In this document: in pieces, positions 1-9,547 of the stretch
Numbering within the stretch: position 1 is the first letter of the stretch
Layout: every line of letters starts with the position of its first letter
Origin: Chromatiales bacterium
GTDB lineage: Bacteria; Pseudomonadota; Gammaproteobacteria; Chromatiales; Chromatiaceae
Length of the DNA: 64,000 bases
Assembly: GCA_028280505.1 (NCBI GenBank)
Contig: JANQLO010000016.1
Location: 1-64,000, forward strand
Reading direction: 5' to 3'
Program-made: the position numbers and the translations under genes
The notes under the pieces: generated by a model
Told to the model about the DNA's origin: nothing
The model's database searches: none
Seen by the model: only the letters and a program-made list of their open reading frames with translations

Positions 1-605
1 TAGCGTTACATGTGCAGGGCGGCTTCTTATGGGAAGCGCGTTCGATGCTTGTCTTGCCATGACGCGATGCGTCCTCCCTAACGTTGTCGGTTGTTGATCG
101 GGTACGCGTGTCGTCGATCAACGACGAGCACCCGATCCGGAAGCCGTGGAAAAACTCTCACAACAATACGATACCGACTTTGCGCCAGGTCAAATCAAAC
201 AGTAAGTAATGATACGTTCCCGATCCGATACCTCACGTATCGGAAATCGGCATGCGTCTTTGCTAAGTACGAAACACTGCCATTTCACTTTGCCAACAAA
301 ACGATCCCGGTGCGTGTGGCGTTTTTCGTAAAAGCGTTTCTCGGGTGGATAAAACAAAAGCCGGAGATCAGAAGCGTTCCGAGTCAAACCATCGATGTGG
401 CGACCTCAAGATCTTCATAGCCTTGTGCATTCATCTGCGCAGCCTGTTTTACAAACGGATCACAAGCCGCTTGCCGATTCGTGCAACCCCATGCTTAGTC
501 GGACGGACACCATTGACCCGTAAAGGCCAGGCTGGCATTCACGGTCAGGCAGGCGGGTAGCGAGTGTAGGCCCTTTTTGGCCCACGTGGTTTTTGAACAA
601 TCGAA
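1..605. other. Left-edge intergenic region with a large hairpin
   Basis: No convincing gene was found here. The one clear structure is a hairpin at 96-137: outer arms gatcgggt (96-103) and acccgatc (130-137), inner arms tcgtcg (111-116) and cgacga (122-127), loop atcaa. It has no following T-run, so it is not an obvious intrinsic terminator. Short open stretches exist in several frames but none has a start with a ribosome binding site. Confidence 0.4.
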
Positions 606-1787
606 CTACGGCTGACCGAAGTCGACTACCACATCGCCGGCACCGTCGGCATCGGACTCGTTCGGCTCGAGCGACAGCCCGCTTGACCAACTTTCTTGCG
701 CACTCGCGCTGAGCTTCTTACCGGCGACACTGGTCTTGATTTGGATCTTCACATTGCTCGACGAGTCGGCGAATTCGATGGCGGTCTGCGCAGTAATCCG
801 ACCCTCGTGATACAGGGTCACCAGATGCTGGTCGAACGACTGCATCCCGTACTGGCCACCACGTTCGATCGCATCCTTGATGCTGGCCAGTTCCATTTTC
901 GAAATCAGATCGGCAATGTAACCCGTATTGATCAATACCTCGATCGCCGCAACCTTGCCGCCATCGACCGCCGGCACCAGACGTTGACAGATGATAGCGC
1001 GCAGATTCTGCGATACCCGCTTGGCCTGTGCCTCGATACCCTCCTTGGGGAAGAAGCCGAGAATACGCTCCATCGTGGTGATGGAGTTGTTGGCGTGCAA
1101 GGTAGACAAGGTGAGATGGCCGGTATTGGAGAACTTAAGCGCGAACTCCATGGTCTCCAAATCACGTACCTCACCCATCAGAATCACATCGGGCGCCTCA
1201 CGCAGCGCGGCCTTCATGCCCGTCATGAAGGAATCGGTGTCGGTGCCGACTTCGCGTTGGGCGACAATCGATTTCTTGTGCTCATGCATGTACTCGATCG
1301 GGTCTTCGAGTGTCAGGATATGGCCACCGGTATTGCTGTTTCGATAATCGATCATTGCCGCCAACGAGGTCGATTTGCCGGAACCGGTCGCACCCACTAC
1401 CAGGATCAGGCCGTTACGTTGCATCACCAGTTTCTCCAGCACCTTGGGCAAGCCGAGGCTCTCGATGCTGGGCACGTGGGTATCGATACGGCGCAATACC
1501 AGAGAGGGTTCGCCACGCTGCATAAAAGCGTTGCCACGGAACCGGCCGATCCCCTTGTACGAAAGCGAGAAATCGACCTCGCCATGCTCATCGAAGTGTT
1601 TTTGTTTTTCGTCGTTGAGGATCTCGCGGATCGCGTGCTCTGCATCACCCTGGCGCAGGGTCTCACCCATTTGCGCGAAACCGTTCGGCGTTTTCATGGA
1701 TATCTTGGCACCGGTGTAGAAAAAGACATCGGATGCCTTGTTTTTCACCATGACCTGAAGCACACGCGGGACGTCGATATGCGCCAT
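606..1787 (-). CDS. pilU: PilU-type twitching motility ATPase
   Basis: This is a hexameric secretion-type ATPase of the PilT/PilU family, which powers retraction of type IV pili at the inner membrane on the cytoplasmic side. Visible motifs are Walker A GATGSGKST (residues 132-140), Asp box EDPIEY (about 161), Walker B region VILMGEVRD (201-209) and His box STLHANN (228-233). At 393 aa with a long acidic C-terminal tail it fits PilU better than the shorter PilT (about 345 aa). The start follows AGGAGAGG. No pilT lies next to it in this window, so the PilU assignment rests on length and tail rather than on synteny. Confidence 0.85.
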   Translation of the reverse strand: MAHIDVPRVLQVMVKNKASDVFFYTGAKISMKTPNGFAQMGETLRQGDAEHAIREILNDEKQKHFDEHGEVDFSLSYKGIGRFRGNAFMQRGEPSLVLRRIDTHVPSIESLGLPKVLEKLVMQRNGLILVVGATGSGKSTSLAAMIDYRNSNTGGHILTLEDPIEYMHEHKKSIVAQREVGTDTDSFMTGMKAALREAPDVILMGEVRDLETMEFALKFSNTGHLTLSTLHANNSITTMERILGFFPKEGIEAQAKRVSQNLRAIICQRLVPAVDGGKVAAIEVLINTGYIADLISKMELASIKDAIERGGQYGMQSFDQHLVTLYHEGRITAQTAIEFADSSSNVKIQIKTSVAGKKLSASAQESWSSGLSLEPNESDADGAGDVVVDFGQP

Positions 1788-1966
1788 CTTCGAAACCTCT
1801 CCTGAGTAAAGACGGTGGGATCGCCCCTAGACGTTGACCTATCGTGTCGCGCCGACCCGTGGTCCGAGACTTGCCCTGATATGGCGTTTATCGGTGGCGC
1901 CGCGCAAAACTTGCACGGCTTTGAGGATGTCAGGAACAAAAGCCCCAAGTATTTTTGACGTTCATA

Positions 1967-4717
1967 TCAGAACTTGATGTCGACGCGTGGTTTGGCATCC
2001 GCAACGTTGTCCAGAACCGGTCGACAGGTGCGCAACTGTTGCTTACCGGCGCCCTGTTCACGCATATAGGCCCGAACACTGTCGGCACGGCGTTGGGCGA
2101 GCTCAAGCAGCTCGGGTTCCTGATCGAGATAGACGCCCTTCTTGTCTTTCTTACGTTCGCCATCGACGACGACACCGCACAGGCGAACCGCAAGCTTGGG
2201 CTTCTCGGCAAGCTTGCCTGACAGCTGGCCGAGATAATCGCGTGCGCCACGGTTGAGGTCGACCGAGCCCGCATCGAACAGCGCCGGCTCGAAGGTTACC
2301 TTTAGGGCTTGATCGGCCAACAAGCCACCGACCAGTAACACCGAGCCCAACGGCTGTATCGCCAACGCAGCCGTACCGGCCACCGCCTTCATGATGATCG
2401 GGTTGAGTGCGCCCAGCACGCGAAAGTCTGGGTCGTCGAGATTGCCGTCAACCGGCACTTCGAGCTTGATATTGCCATCACGATCTTCGAGTAAAGCGAT
2501 TGCAGTCGCCAGCGGCGGCCCTTCCTTACCCTCCAGCGCCTCGACTTCGACTTCGATCAATCTCAGCGCATTGCCCATGCGTAACCGGTCGTTTTCGATA
2601 CTGATATCAAAGTCGTTGTCCAACTGTCCGTTGAGAAAGCGATGGCCTAGATCATCGGCGATCAGACCGTTGACCATGGTCAGACCGTACCCCTGTAGAT
2701 GTCCCTTGGCCTTGATGTAGAAATCGTCGGCCAACGGACGAACGTCGCCGTCGATTGCGAATTCGGAAAAACGGTCGGGGCGCAGGGTAACGCCGAATGG
2801 TGTATCGGTATCCGGGGCAGCACTCGATAGCGCACCCATGTGCAGGCGCTCGATCGCAAAGCGCGGCTTACTCATGTCCGGGTTTAGGTAATCGGCCGCG
2901 GTGACGTGGCTATCGCCGGTGACCTGTAAGCTGCCGATCCGCCAGGCAAGAGGCTCGCCAGCGTCGTTTTCCCCCGTGTCGACGGCCACCGCTTGTTCGT
3001 TTTCGGTGTCTGATGCCCCGGTGCCGCCACTCAAGACATGGCGCCATTTGCCCTCACGATCGCGGATTACGCCGGTCTGCAACGAATCGATCACAACCTC
3101 GTCAATGGCAACGCCTCGCTCGACGCTATAACTTCCCTGCCCGAGCCGAACCGAACCGACCGTCAGTGCCGTCTCCGGCAATGTCGATGCCAAATCCAGC
3201 CCTTCCAGACGCAAAACCGCGAAACGGGTTTGCCCGCCGAGTTCGAGTCCTTCGGCCACCACTTCACGCAACCGTAGCGGCCGGCCGATCGCCGGATGTT
3301 CGACTTGCAATCCCCCCAGACCGAACTCACTACCAATCCGGGTTTCATCGCCGGCCAGCAGGCCCTCCGCCGCGACCTCGGCGGTTTTCCAGACAAGCCG
3401 GGCATCGCCACTGTCAAGACGACTTTGTGCGACGCCGATCCGGCCGGACAACCGGCGTGCCAGTTCATTGTCTTCCACCTTTTCCAGACGCAAGGCCTCG
3501 ACTTGAACCCCATCGATGGCCAACGCCAAACTCGCATCATTGTCGCGGAAACTCAACGAATCCGCCGTGGCGTCGGCCGTCAGTCGCGGCAAACCACCGG
3601 TAAGCATCTGTTGCAGCTCTCCTTCGAGTTTCAACGCCGTAAGCACAAACGCCCGACTACTGTCACGCCCGGCCAGGCGATCGGCAGCGAACTCGGTCGC
3701 GGCCAATGCGAGTTCACCGCCCAAGCTGAAGGACAGGCGGCCGTTCAAGATCAAATCCTTTGCCTCGGCACCCTGTTCGGCCGCCTGCCAACGCAAACCC
3801 GCGACACTCAGAGGCTGCTCCAGTACCAAGTCGACGTCCATCGCGGGTCCGGTTTCAAGATCCAGTGCGAATGCCGGCAACGCCAAAACATCCAGTTCAA
3901 ACTGTTGTCCCTCTCCGATAAATGCGAGTGACGGTGCACGCAATGCGCCCTGCAGCGCGAGTGTCGGCGACTGCCAGGAAAAGGTGCCTTCGTAGGCCAA
4001 CTCGCCACCGGTCGACTCGGGCAAACGCGCCAAATGCAATGCCTGGGCCAAATCGAGCGGATCGGTCCTTAATTGTCCATCCACGGCGATTTGACCGGCG
4101 TCGAACGCTATTTCTGCATCGCCTGCCAGCAGGCGACCGTCCCAATGCATACGCCAGCCGACCTCGGTGCTCTGCTGTTCCGCCATGAGTGAGTAAGCAC
4201 CCACTTTCAATAGATCGATATATAATACTGACATCAGCTCACCATCACGGTACTCGATTGCGAAACGCTCGACGGTGGCGGCATCGAGACTCAGGGACGG
4301 CGGCTCCCCGGTATCATCGACAGACTCCTCGCTGCCAAACGCCGGCAAACCGAGATCGAAACCGCCATCGGGTAGACGATCCACCCGAAGATAGGCGTTC
4401 GCAACATCGAGCCTTTCGACATGCAGCCGACCGCTCAATAGGCGCCAGGCACTGATGTCCAACGCCACCCGACCGGCGCGAATCCGTAGTTCGTCATCAC
4501 GCTGCAGCCGAAAGTCCTCGATCTCCAACACGCCGGTCAACAAGTTCAGATGGACTTCGCCGATATAGGTCCCCTGCGGCAGCGCCGGATGCAGGTTTTT
4601 CTCAACCAGATATCGGGTGAGGGCGACACCCGCGAAATGAATCGCCAACAGCAACAAAAACAAGCTGGTCAGGATGACGACAAGGCGGGCAGGCAGACGA
4701 CTGCTGGGTGAGGGCAT
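1967..4717 (-). CDS. AsmA/DUF748-family envelope protein
   Basis: This 916-aa protein has one N-terminal membrane anchor (about residues 10-32) followed by a long beta-rich periplasmic region with the repetitive short-strand texture of AsmA/DUF748 proteins. Members of this superfamily are thought to bridge inner and outer membranes and to affect lipid or outer-membrane homeostasis. Near the C-terminus is a segment rich in Gln, Arg and Asp ending in PRVDIKF, reminiscent of OmpA-like ends. No strong Shine-Dalgarno precedes the ATG. It stands alone on the minus strand, about 180 bp from the pilU start. The family call is confident, a specific role is not. Confidence 0.7.
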   Translation of the reverse strand: MPSPSSRLPARLVVILTSLFLLLLAIHFAGVALTRYLVEKNLHPALPQGTYIGEVHLNLLTGVLEIEDFRLQRDDELRIRAGRVALDISAWRLLSGRLHVERLDVANAYLRVDRLPDGGFDLGLPAFGSEESVDDTGEPPSLSLDAATVERFAIEYRDGELMSVLYIDLLKVGAYSLMAEQQSTEVGWRMHWDGRLLAGDAEIAFDAGQIAVDGQLRTDPLDLAQALHLARLPESTGGELAYEGTFSWQSPTLALQGALRAPSLAFIGEGQQFELDVLALPAFALDLETGPAMDVDLVLEQPLSVAGLRWQAAEQGAEAKDLILNGRLSFSLGGELALAATEFAADRLAGRDSSRAFVLTALKLEGELQQMLTGGLPRLTADATADSLSFRDNDASLALAIDGVQVEALRLEKVEDNELARRLSGRIGVAQSRLDSGDARLVWKTAEVAAEGLLAGDETRIGSEFGLGGLQVEHPAIGRPLRLREVVAEGLELGGQTRFAVLRLEGLDLASTLPETALTVGSVRLGQGSYSVERGVAIDEVVIDSLQTGVIRDREGKWRHVLSGGTGASDTENEQAVAVDTGENDAGEPLAWRIGSLQVTGDSHVTAADYLNPDMSKPRFAIERLHMGALSSAAPDTDTPFGVTLRPDRFSEFAIDGDVRPLADDFYIKAKGHLQGYGLTMVNGLIADDLGHRFLNGQLDNDFDISIENDRLRMGNALRLIEVEVEALEGKEGPPLATAIALLEDRDGNIKLEVPVDGNLDDPDFRVLGALNPIIMKAVAGTAALAIQPLGSVLLVGGLLADQALKVTFEPALFDAGSVDLNRGARDYLGQLSGKLAEKPKLAVRLCGVVVDGERKKDKKGVYLDQEPELLELAQRRADSVRAYMREQGAGKQQLRTCRPVLDNVADAKPRVDIKF

Positions 4718-4963
4718 TTATTCGGTGATTTTGTGGTCGGGTTGAATGGACACTGCGCGTCCATTTCTGATTGGAGCCTGGTGCCGATTCTACCGTTGTC
4801 TCGAAGCCGAGGTGGGAGGAAACCCACAGATCAAACATGGGCTCTTATAAGTAAGTGCCTACTTTTCACCGAAAAGTTATTTAGAAAGGAATCGTTCGGC
4901 CACCGAATCCGCACGAACCGGCCGCCCCGCACGAGCAGGCAGGGCGGCCTCAAAACCCGTCAA

Positions 4964-5803
4964 TCAGACCGAAACCGCCGTTTCGGAACATGGCGCATTA
5001 CTCAAACCCGCCGCCTTACCGGCAAGATCTCGCTTCATTGACTTTTGATGGCTGACGACATCCGACATCGAATCGCGCATGCCTTTGGCGTCGAACAGAT
5101 TCTGCGACCAAAACACCAACGACAACCCAAGCCGACCCGTCATGATCGAATAGATCAATCGCCTACCCCGAAGCGGTCGCCACAACTGACCGGCGGATTG
5201 AACCAGTTGCCGGTAACAATGGGTTTTGAAATTGTTTTTGTCGAGATTGATTTCATCGATGTTCCAATACTGTCCCCAACGTTTGGCGAATCGATGATTG
5301 GGTGACTCCATTCGCTCGGGGCTGAATATGTCCGCAACTTTGCTGCCCGCCACCAAGTCGACGCCGTCACCGTTCACAGCCTCTATCAATTTGATGTAGA
5401 CGTTTCCGAGTTTGGACCCTCGCGTACTCGACGGTTTCGGTTTCAACGGGATGCCGTTCAGCGCCTTGCGCACGGGAATACGGCAAAGCCCGTCGACGGT
5501 TATCGTCTGCTGATGAATCTCACCGGATTTTCGCACTTTGATCTTGAGCGTGACGCGCTTGAGATCCAGATTCGGCGCAGCCCTCAGCGTAAAGAGATAC
5601 ACCGGCGTGTCATCGTCTTCGGTGACGGCAAGAAACCGGGGAAGGTACTCGACGATTCCGCCGAGCGTTTGCCATCCGCTTCGTATCCCGTGGCGCCGCC
5701 AATAGGCATTGTCGGACGTCTCATAAGCGGACAGGAAGAACTTTTTGCTGACATGGTCCGCGGCCTTTTGGGCCGCGCCGAAAGAAAGGTCGAAATGGAT
5801 CAT
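4964..5803 (-). CDS. Uncharacterised 279-aa protein
   Basis: I do not recognise this protein. An upstream in-frame ATG at 5833 exists, but GAGGG sits about 8 bases before the ATG at 5803, so the shorter form is preferred. It has no signal peptide and no clear membrane segment. The N-terminal third contains strand-rich sequence with a basic stretch (LKRVTLKIKVRKSGE), the middle is Lys/Ser rich, and the C-terminal part is basic with Trp and Arg. It lies downstream of the TIR-domain membrane gene on the same strand, but a gap of about 340 bp makes a shared transcript uncertain. An 8-bp GC-rich hairpin (4920-4927 with 4942-4949) lies just past its stop without a T-run. Confidence 0.6.
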   Translation of the reverse strand: MIHFDLSFGAAQKAADHVSKKFFLSAYETSDNAYWRRHGIRSGWQTLGGIVEYLPRFLAVTEDDDTPVYLFTLRAAPNLDLKRVTLKIKVRKSGEIHQQTITVDGLCRIPVRKALNGIPLKPKPSSTRGSKLGNVYIKLIEAVNGDGVDLVAGSKVADIFSPERMESPNHRFAKRWGQYWNIDEINLDKNNFKTHCYRQLVQSAGQLWRPLRGRRLIYSIMTGRLGLSLVFWSQNLFDAKGMRDSMSDVVSHQKSMKRDLAGKAAGLSNAPCSETAVSV

Positions 5804-6141
5804 TTCATTTCCCTCAGGGTGAAGGTTCGGCATTCAAGTCTCGCTGATCTCGAAACCGCATCGGATTGCGTCGCGACGAGATCATTTATGGCATCAGTAT
5901 CGGCAGGTTGGTATCTAACTGGCGTGAATGCCATCACAGCGCTGACAACCTTTCGGTGCGCACTTTGATTAACAAAATAGATTCGGGAAAATCAGAGACC
6001 TTGTTAGCAATGTCTGTGCGACTCCGATCGCTTACCGGTTTATCGCCCGTTTCTACAGAGAGCGTCAAGGGCCTGCTAACGCAATCTCAAGCGCTGGCGC
6101 GAGCCGTTCAAGCTGTTTGCTTACGCATTGCAAAAAGTCCC
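5804..6141. other. Intergenic region, nothing recognised
   Basis: This 338-bp gap separates two minus-strand genes. I see no gene fragment, repeat or clear terminator; it presumably holds the promoter of the downstream 279-aa gene. Confidence 0.4.
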
Positions 6142-7968
6142 CTATAGCCCCTTCAAGGTATCGATCAATCGACCCGTGTCGTAATCCCAACGTGTGTCAC
6201 TGAGTTCCACCGCATTCAGCTCGGATAAGCCTTTGAGTGGCTCCGGGAGATCCTCCGCCGTGGGCATGCTCGCACCGCCCACCAACACCGGATAAACCCG
6301 CTTGCCGCGGGTCAACGCGGTTGCAATCTCGATATGCACAAAATCGGCGGGATCATCGATACGTGCTTGCCCGTCTTCGTTGCGCAACGTCAACCAACGA
6401 TCGCCGATCAATACGATGACGGCATCGACACTATCGAGTGCCTGCTCGATTCTGCGAACGAAATTTTCGCCAGGATCGATGCCGGTAATATCCATGAAAA
6501 CACGCTCCCTGCGAAAGTCGATAACAAGTCGTTCGTGTAGCGAACGGGCATAAGGCGCACTATCGCGTCGTCGATAGCTGATGAATACGCTGATATCACG
6601 CGACCGGTCACTCTGCGGATCGACATCGTCAAGCGCAAGCGTGAGTTCGCCACCGGTATTGACCAGCATGTCGTCAACGTAGCGCAGTGACAACCTGAGC
6701 AAACCGAATGTCGCGAACCGAGCGAGATAGGCCAGTCCGGCGAACAAGACCAACGCCATGACAACCGATACAAGATTATTGATCGGAACCGGCAACAACA
6801 TGGTGAAAAAGATCCAGAACGCGAAGAAGAAAAGCACACCCGCCCGGTTGTCGCCGGTCGGCCAGAACGAGTTCCGCGCGAAAAGCGCAGCGACCATTTG
6901 ATTCGATTCGTCGCGCCCGTTCCTGTCTTGCGGCCACCCCTCGTCGGTAAAGAATTCATGCAGATAGTTGCTGACCGAAAGCTCGATACGTTCACCCCCA
7001 CGACTCGGAACACGCGGCAGCAACTTGATCACACCGGGCAATGCGACCACCGCAAGTGCGACCAGCCAAAACAGCGCCATCAACCACTGACTCGGCACCG
7101 GGAAAAGCTCGCCAAACTCGGGGGCGGCAGGTGGCCAGCTAAGAAAATTGGGTTGCTCGCTCGAGGCGATAATCAATACGCCATAGCGGCTAACGAACAT
7201 GGCCGCGCCGGCAATCATGAGCGCACGCACCTGCGTGTTGAACGCGACATTGGCAATCCGAAAGCCGAAGCAACGATTCACGTCTTTCGGATTGATCTGG
7301 AAAAAACGTGCCGCCTCCCCCACAGGGGCCCAACGACGCTGGTAGACATTACGAACGAAGAAAAGGTTATGCCGAAAATACAGCATGATCGCCAGTATGC
7401 CGAGAAAGACGATACCGAATTGCGCAAGCAGGGCAAAGAATATGAGCAAAAGATTTTCGGCTTTACCGATCGCCGGATCCACCATGAACATGCTGCCCCA
7501 ACTCAGATCTACGGCTTCGCCGCCGAGGTAAGGCGCCAACCAAAACGGCGCATCCGCCAGATGGACGATCAAGGTCAAAACAAACGAAATCATGAGATTC
7601 CATTTCGATAACACACGCTGGCGTAGTGCCTCGTAAACCGTCTGCTTGGCCGCTTCATCCCGAATGAGATCGACAATCGGCGGATGAAACGCCGACGGCC
7701 AAGGCGACCCGACCGGAATCACCTTGAACATAAAAAACCGGAACGCGAGCAACAACGCAGGAAAGAGTATGGCGAGCGTCCACCAATGACTGTCCCAATA
7801 ACCAAGGTAGCCGCCATTGGTGCGGTGAGCACCGATCCAATAAGACAGCAGAATCGGCCAGGCGCCAACCGCGAAGGTGAAAACGTAGTCGACGTATTTG
7901 CGCTGATCTAACAGCCTGGTAATGAACCAGGGCAGGTCGGATGACAACGCTTTCGTTGAGTCGCTCAT
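6142..7968 (-). CDS. Polytopic membrane protein with C-terminal TIR domain
   Basis: The protein is 608 aa from the ATG at 7968 (MSDSTKAL...); an upstream ATG at 8043 adds a low-complexity leader and is less likely. The first 450 residues contain about six to eight hydrophobic membrane segments. Residues 458 to about 590 form a TIR domain: the opening motif DISVFISYRRRD, then RVFMDI, then a central strand AVIVLIGDRWL and a helix with FVHIEIATAL whose Glu sits where NADase TIR domains carry the catalytic Glu. TIR domains of this kind act in prokaryotes as NAD+ hydrolases or signalling modules. The membrane part resembles nothing I can name. A defence or stress-signalling role is inferred. Confidence 0.75.
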   Translation of the reverse strand: MSDSTKALSSDLPWFITRLLDQRKYVDYVFTFAVGAWPILLSYWIGAHRTNGGYLGYWDSHWWTLAILFPALLLAFRFFMFKVIPVGSPWPSAFHPPIVDLIRDEAAKQTVYEALRQRVLSKWNLMISFVLTLIVHLADAPFWLAPYLGGEAVDLSWGSMFMVDPAIGKAENLLLIFFALLAQFGIVFLGILAIMLYFRHNLFFVRNVYQRRWAPVGEAARFFQINPKDVNRCFGFRIANVAFNTQVRALMIAGAAMFVSRYGVLIIASSEQPNFLSWPPAAPEFGELFPVPSQWLMALFWLVALAVVALPGVIKLLPRVPSRGGERIELSVSNYLHEFFTDEGWPQDRNGRDESNQMVAALFARNSFWPTGDNRAGVLFFFAFWIFFTMLLPVPINNLVSVVMALVLFAGLAYLARFATFGLLRLSLRYVDDMLVNTGGELTLALDDVDPQSDRSRDISVFISYRRRDSAPYARSLHERLVIDFRRERVFMDITGIDPGENFVRRIEQALDSVDAVIVLIGDRWLTLRNEDGQARIDDPADFVHIEIATALTRGKRVYPVLVGGASMPTAEDLPEPLKGLSELNAVELSDTRWDYDTGRLIDTLKGL

Positions 7969-8223
7969 TCTCGATTCCCGCGCCTCCGTGCATGGTGGCC
8001 CCGCCGACGGCTGCTGCCTGTCCCGCCATGACGACCGGAGCATACCCGATCATCAACTTTTTGTTGGTTTTGCAATGTCTTTCGCACTGGCCGGCACGTC
8101 TGTCACGACATAAGTCAAGTGCAGCCGTCCGCTCGACCGATAGCATGGCCTTCAAACAGTATCGGGTATAGACCGCCGACGAGATGACAGCCCCGTGGAG
8201 GGCCGCATCCACGGCAACCGCTT

Positions 8224-8841
8224 ATGAATCCGTCGACGATGCCACAAGCTGAAGAAAGCAGCCTTGACCCGGGCGCAACGGAAACCACCGGGCGCATCCC
8301 GGGCAATCGCGGCATCTGGGTCGGCATAGCCTGCATATTCGTCGAATTCGCCGTATTGTTTACCGTGTATTTCGTCGCCAGAGCCCACTTTCCGGAGGCC
8401 TTCCAAACCGGCGCAGAACGCTTGTCGCGGCTCGCGGGAACCATTATCACCCTGGTGATGATAAGCAGCAGCTTCTGCGTTGCCGCATCGGTCATCACCA
8501 TCCGCGCCGGCAAGCGACGACTTTCGCTATATTGGCTGATCGGCAGTTTGATACTGGCACTCGGTTATCCGCTGGCCAAGTATTTCGAAATCGACTGGAA
8601 CCTGGCCCATGGCATCGACGCGCAGGCCGGGGTGTTCGTCGGCGCCTATTACTACCTGACACTAAACCATTTGGTTCACGCGAGTTGGGGCATCCTCGGC
8701 ATGCTCTGGGTGCTGACCCGGCACCTTACCGGGGCTTATTCGACGGAGGATTATGGCGGCCTGGAGGCCTTGGCGAGCTATTGGCATGCAACCGACATTA
8801 TCTGGTTGGTGATTTTTCCTTTCTTTTACGTTTTGGCTTGA
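8224..8841 (+). CDS. Cytochrome c oxidase subunit III-like protein (NorE-like)
   Basis: This 205-aa membrane protein shows the cytochrome-oxidase subunit III pattern: about five hydrophobic helices and the motifs YYYLTLNHLVHASWGILGM and YWHATDIIWLVIFP. Its small size matches the NorE branch, which accompanies nitric oxide reductases or stands alone, rather than full-length CoxC. It is followed after 3 bp by a subunit IV-like gene, so the two are surely co-transcribed. No oxidase or NO-reductase catalytic subunit lies in this window. The start has no close Shine-Dalgarno (GGAGG lies about 22 bases away), so ATG at 8239 is an alternative. Confidence 0.8.
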   Translation: MNPSTMPQAEESSLDPGATETTGRIPGNRGIWVGIACIFVEFAVLFTVYFVARAHFPEAFQTGAERLSRLAGTIITLVMISSSFCVAASVITIRAGKRRLSLYWLIGSLILALGYPLAKYFEIDWNLAHGIDAQAGVFVGAYYYLTLNHLVHASWGILGMLWVLTRHLTGAYSTEDYGGLEALASYWHATDIIWLVIFPFFYVLA

Positions 8842-8844
8842 GTC

Positions 8845-9153
8845 ATGAAAACAGAACGAATCCAGCCTTCGGTCCGTATGGCGCCCTTGATCGCGGCATG
8901 GATCGGCCTAGTGACGCTGACCCTGGTAAGCCTTGCCCTGGGGGAATGGTTTCGCGGTCTGCCGGGGCTACTGTTTCCGGTTGCCGCGATCATATGGCTC
9001 AAGGCCTGGCTGGTTGCGCACTATTTTTTGGAAATGCCGCTGACGCGCACCTTCATCCGCAGGCTGGTCTGGGTCTTCATCGCCTTCTCGCCCATCGCAT
9101 TGGTGATTACCGACCTTTTTGGACGTCAGCTGGCGAAATGGCTGCAAGTTTGA
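8845..9153 (+). CDS. Cytochrome c oxidase subunit IV-like protein (NorF-like)
   Basis: This 102-aa protein has three predicted membrane helices and the composition of the prokaryotic cytochrome oxidase subunit IV / NorF family, including a conserved-looking WLKAWLVAHYFLEMP segment in the second helix. It begins 3 bp after the subunit III-like gene, which supports joint expression and a shared complex. NorF-like proteins are accessory and their biochemical role is poorly defined. Confidence 0.75.
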   Translation: MKTERIQPSVRMAPLIAAWIGLVTLTLVSLALGEWFRGLPGLLFPVAAIIWLKAWLVAHYFLEMPLTRTFIRRLVWVFIAFSPIALVITDLFGRQLAKWLQV

Positions 9154-9231
9154 GCCCGGTATCGTGAATCTTGACGCCAAAATCGGCTTGACGAAAAATC
9201 ACACAAACTTTCTGCTTTTTTGGAGTCGACA

Positions 9232-9486
9232 ATGCCAAGTTACGACTATCGCTGCGAAGCGAACGGCCGTGTGATCGAGGTACGCCATCGTATGAGTGAA
9301 AAACTGGAGACCTGGGGCGAGGTCTGCGAAAAGGCCGGTATCCCCTTGGGCGATACCGCGGGCGATGCACCGGTGGCCCGGCTCATCACCGGCGGCAGCG
9401 TCGTATCCAGTTCCGCATTGTCGAATCCCGATGCGCCCGCCTGCGGAACCGGCGGATGTGGCGGCGGCATATGCGGCCTGAACTGA
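9232..9486 (+). CDS. FmdB-like zinc ribbon protein
   Basis: A small 84-aa protein beginning MPSYDYRCEANG, the signature N-terminus of FmdB-type zinc ribbons, and ending in a Cys/Gly-rich tail (CGTGGCGGGICG). GGAG at 9222-9225 sits at the right distance before the ATG at 9232; an upstream in-frame TTG at 9220 overlaps that ribosome site and is rejected. The N-terminal ribbon lacks the usual close Cys pairs: there is one Cys early and one at VCEKAG, so metal binding may involve the C-terminal Cys cluster. The gene lies 78 bp after the oxidase-like pair and may share its transcript. Function unknown. Confidence 0.75.
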   Translation: MPSYDYRCEANGRVIEVRHRMSEKLETWGEVCEKAGIPLGDTAGDAPVARLITGGSVVSSSALSNPDAPACGTGGCGGGICGLN

Positions 9487-9506
9487 GGCCTGCCAGCACA
9501 CGGGCA

Positions 9507-9546
9507 ACTGCCGTGCCGCCCATCGCGTGACCCGCGGCACGGCAGT
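9507..9546. terminator. Hairpin between convergent genes
   Basis: A perfect 13-bp inverted repeat pairs 9507-9519 (actgccgtgccgc) with 9534-9546 across a 14-nt loop. It sits between the converging zinc-ribbon and AmmeMemoRadiSam radical SAM genes. No T-run follows on either side, so termination is likely but not certain. Confidence 0.6.
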
Positions 9547-9547
9547 C

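Noticed and set aside
1-84. CxxCH-like motif (CLSCH) in a short open frame
   Set aside because: The frame is about 27 codons with no start signal; one such motif is expected by chance.
98-205. A 35-codon open stretch reading like a protein C-terminus (EAVEKLSQQYDTDFAPG)
   Set aside because: An in-frame stop lies directly upstream, no start or ribosome site fits, and the family is unrecognisable. It could be a relic but cannot be supported.
696-1805. 369-codon open frame opposite the pilU gene
   Set aside because: It is the antisense shadow of a well-supported ATPase gene; no ribosome site and no familiar sequence.
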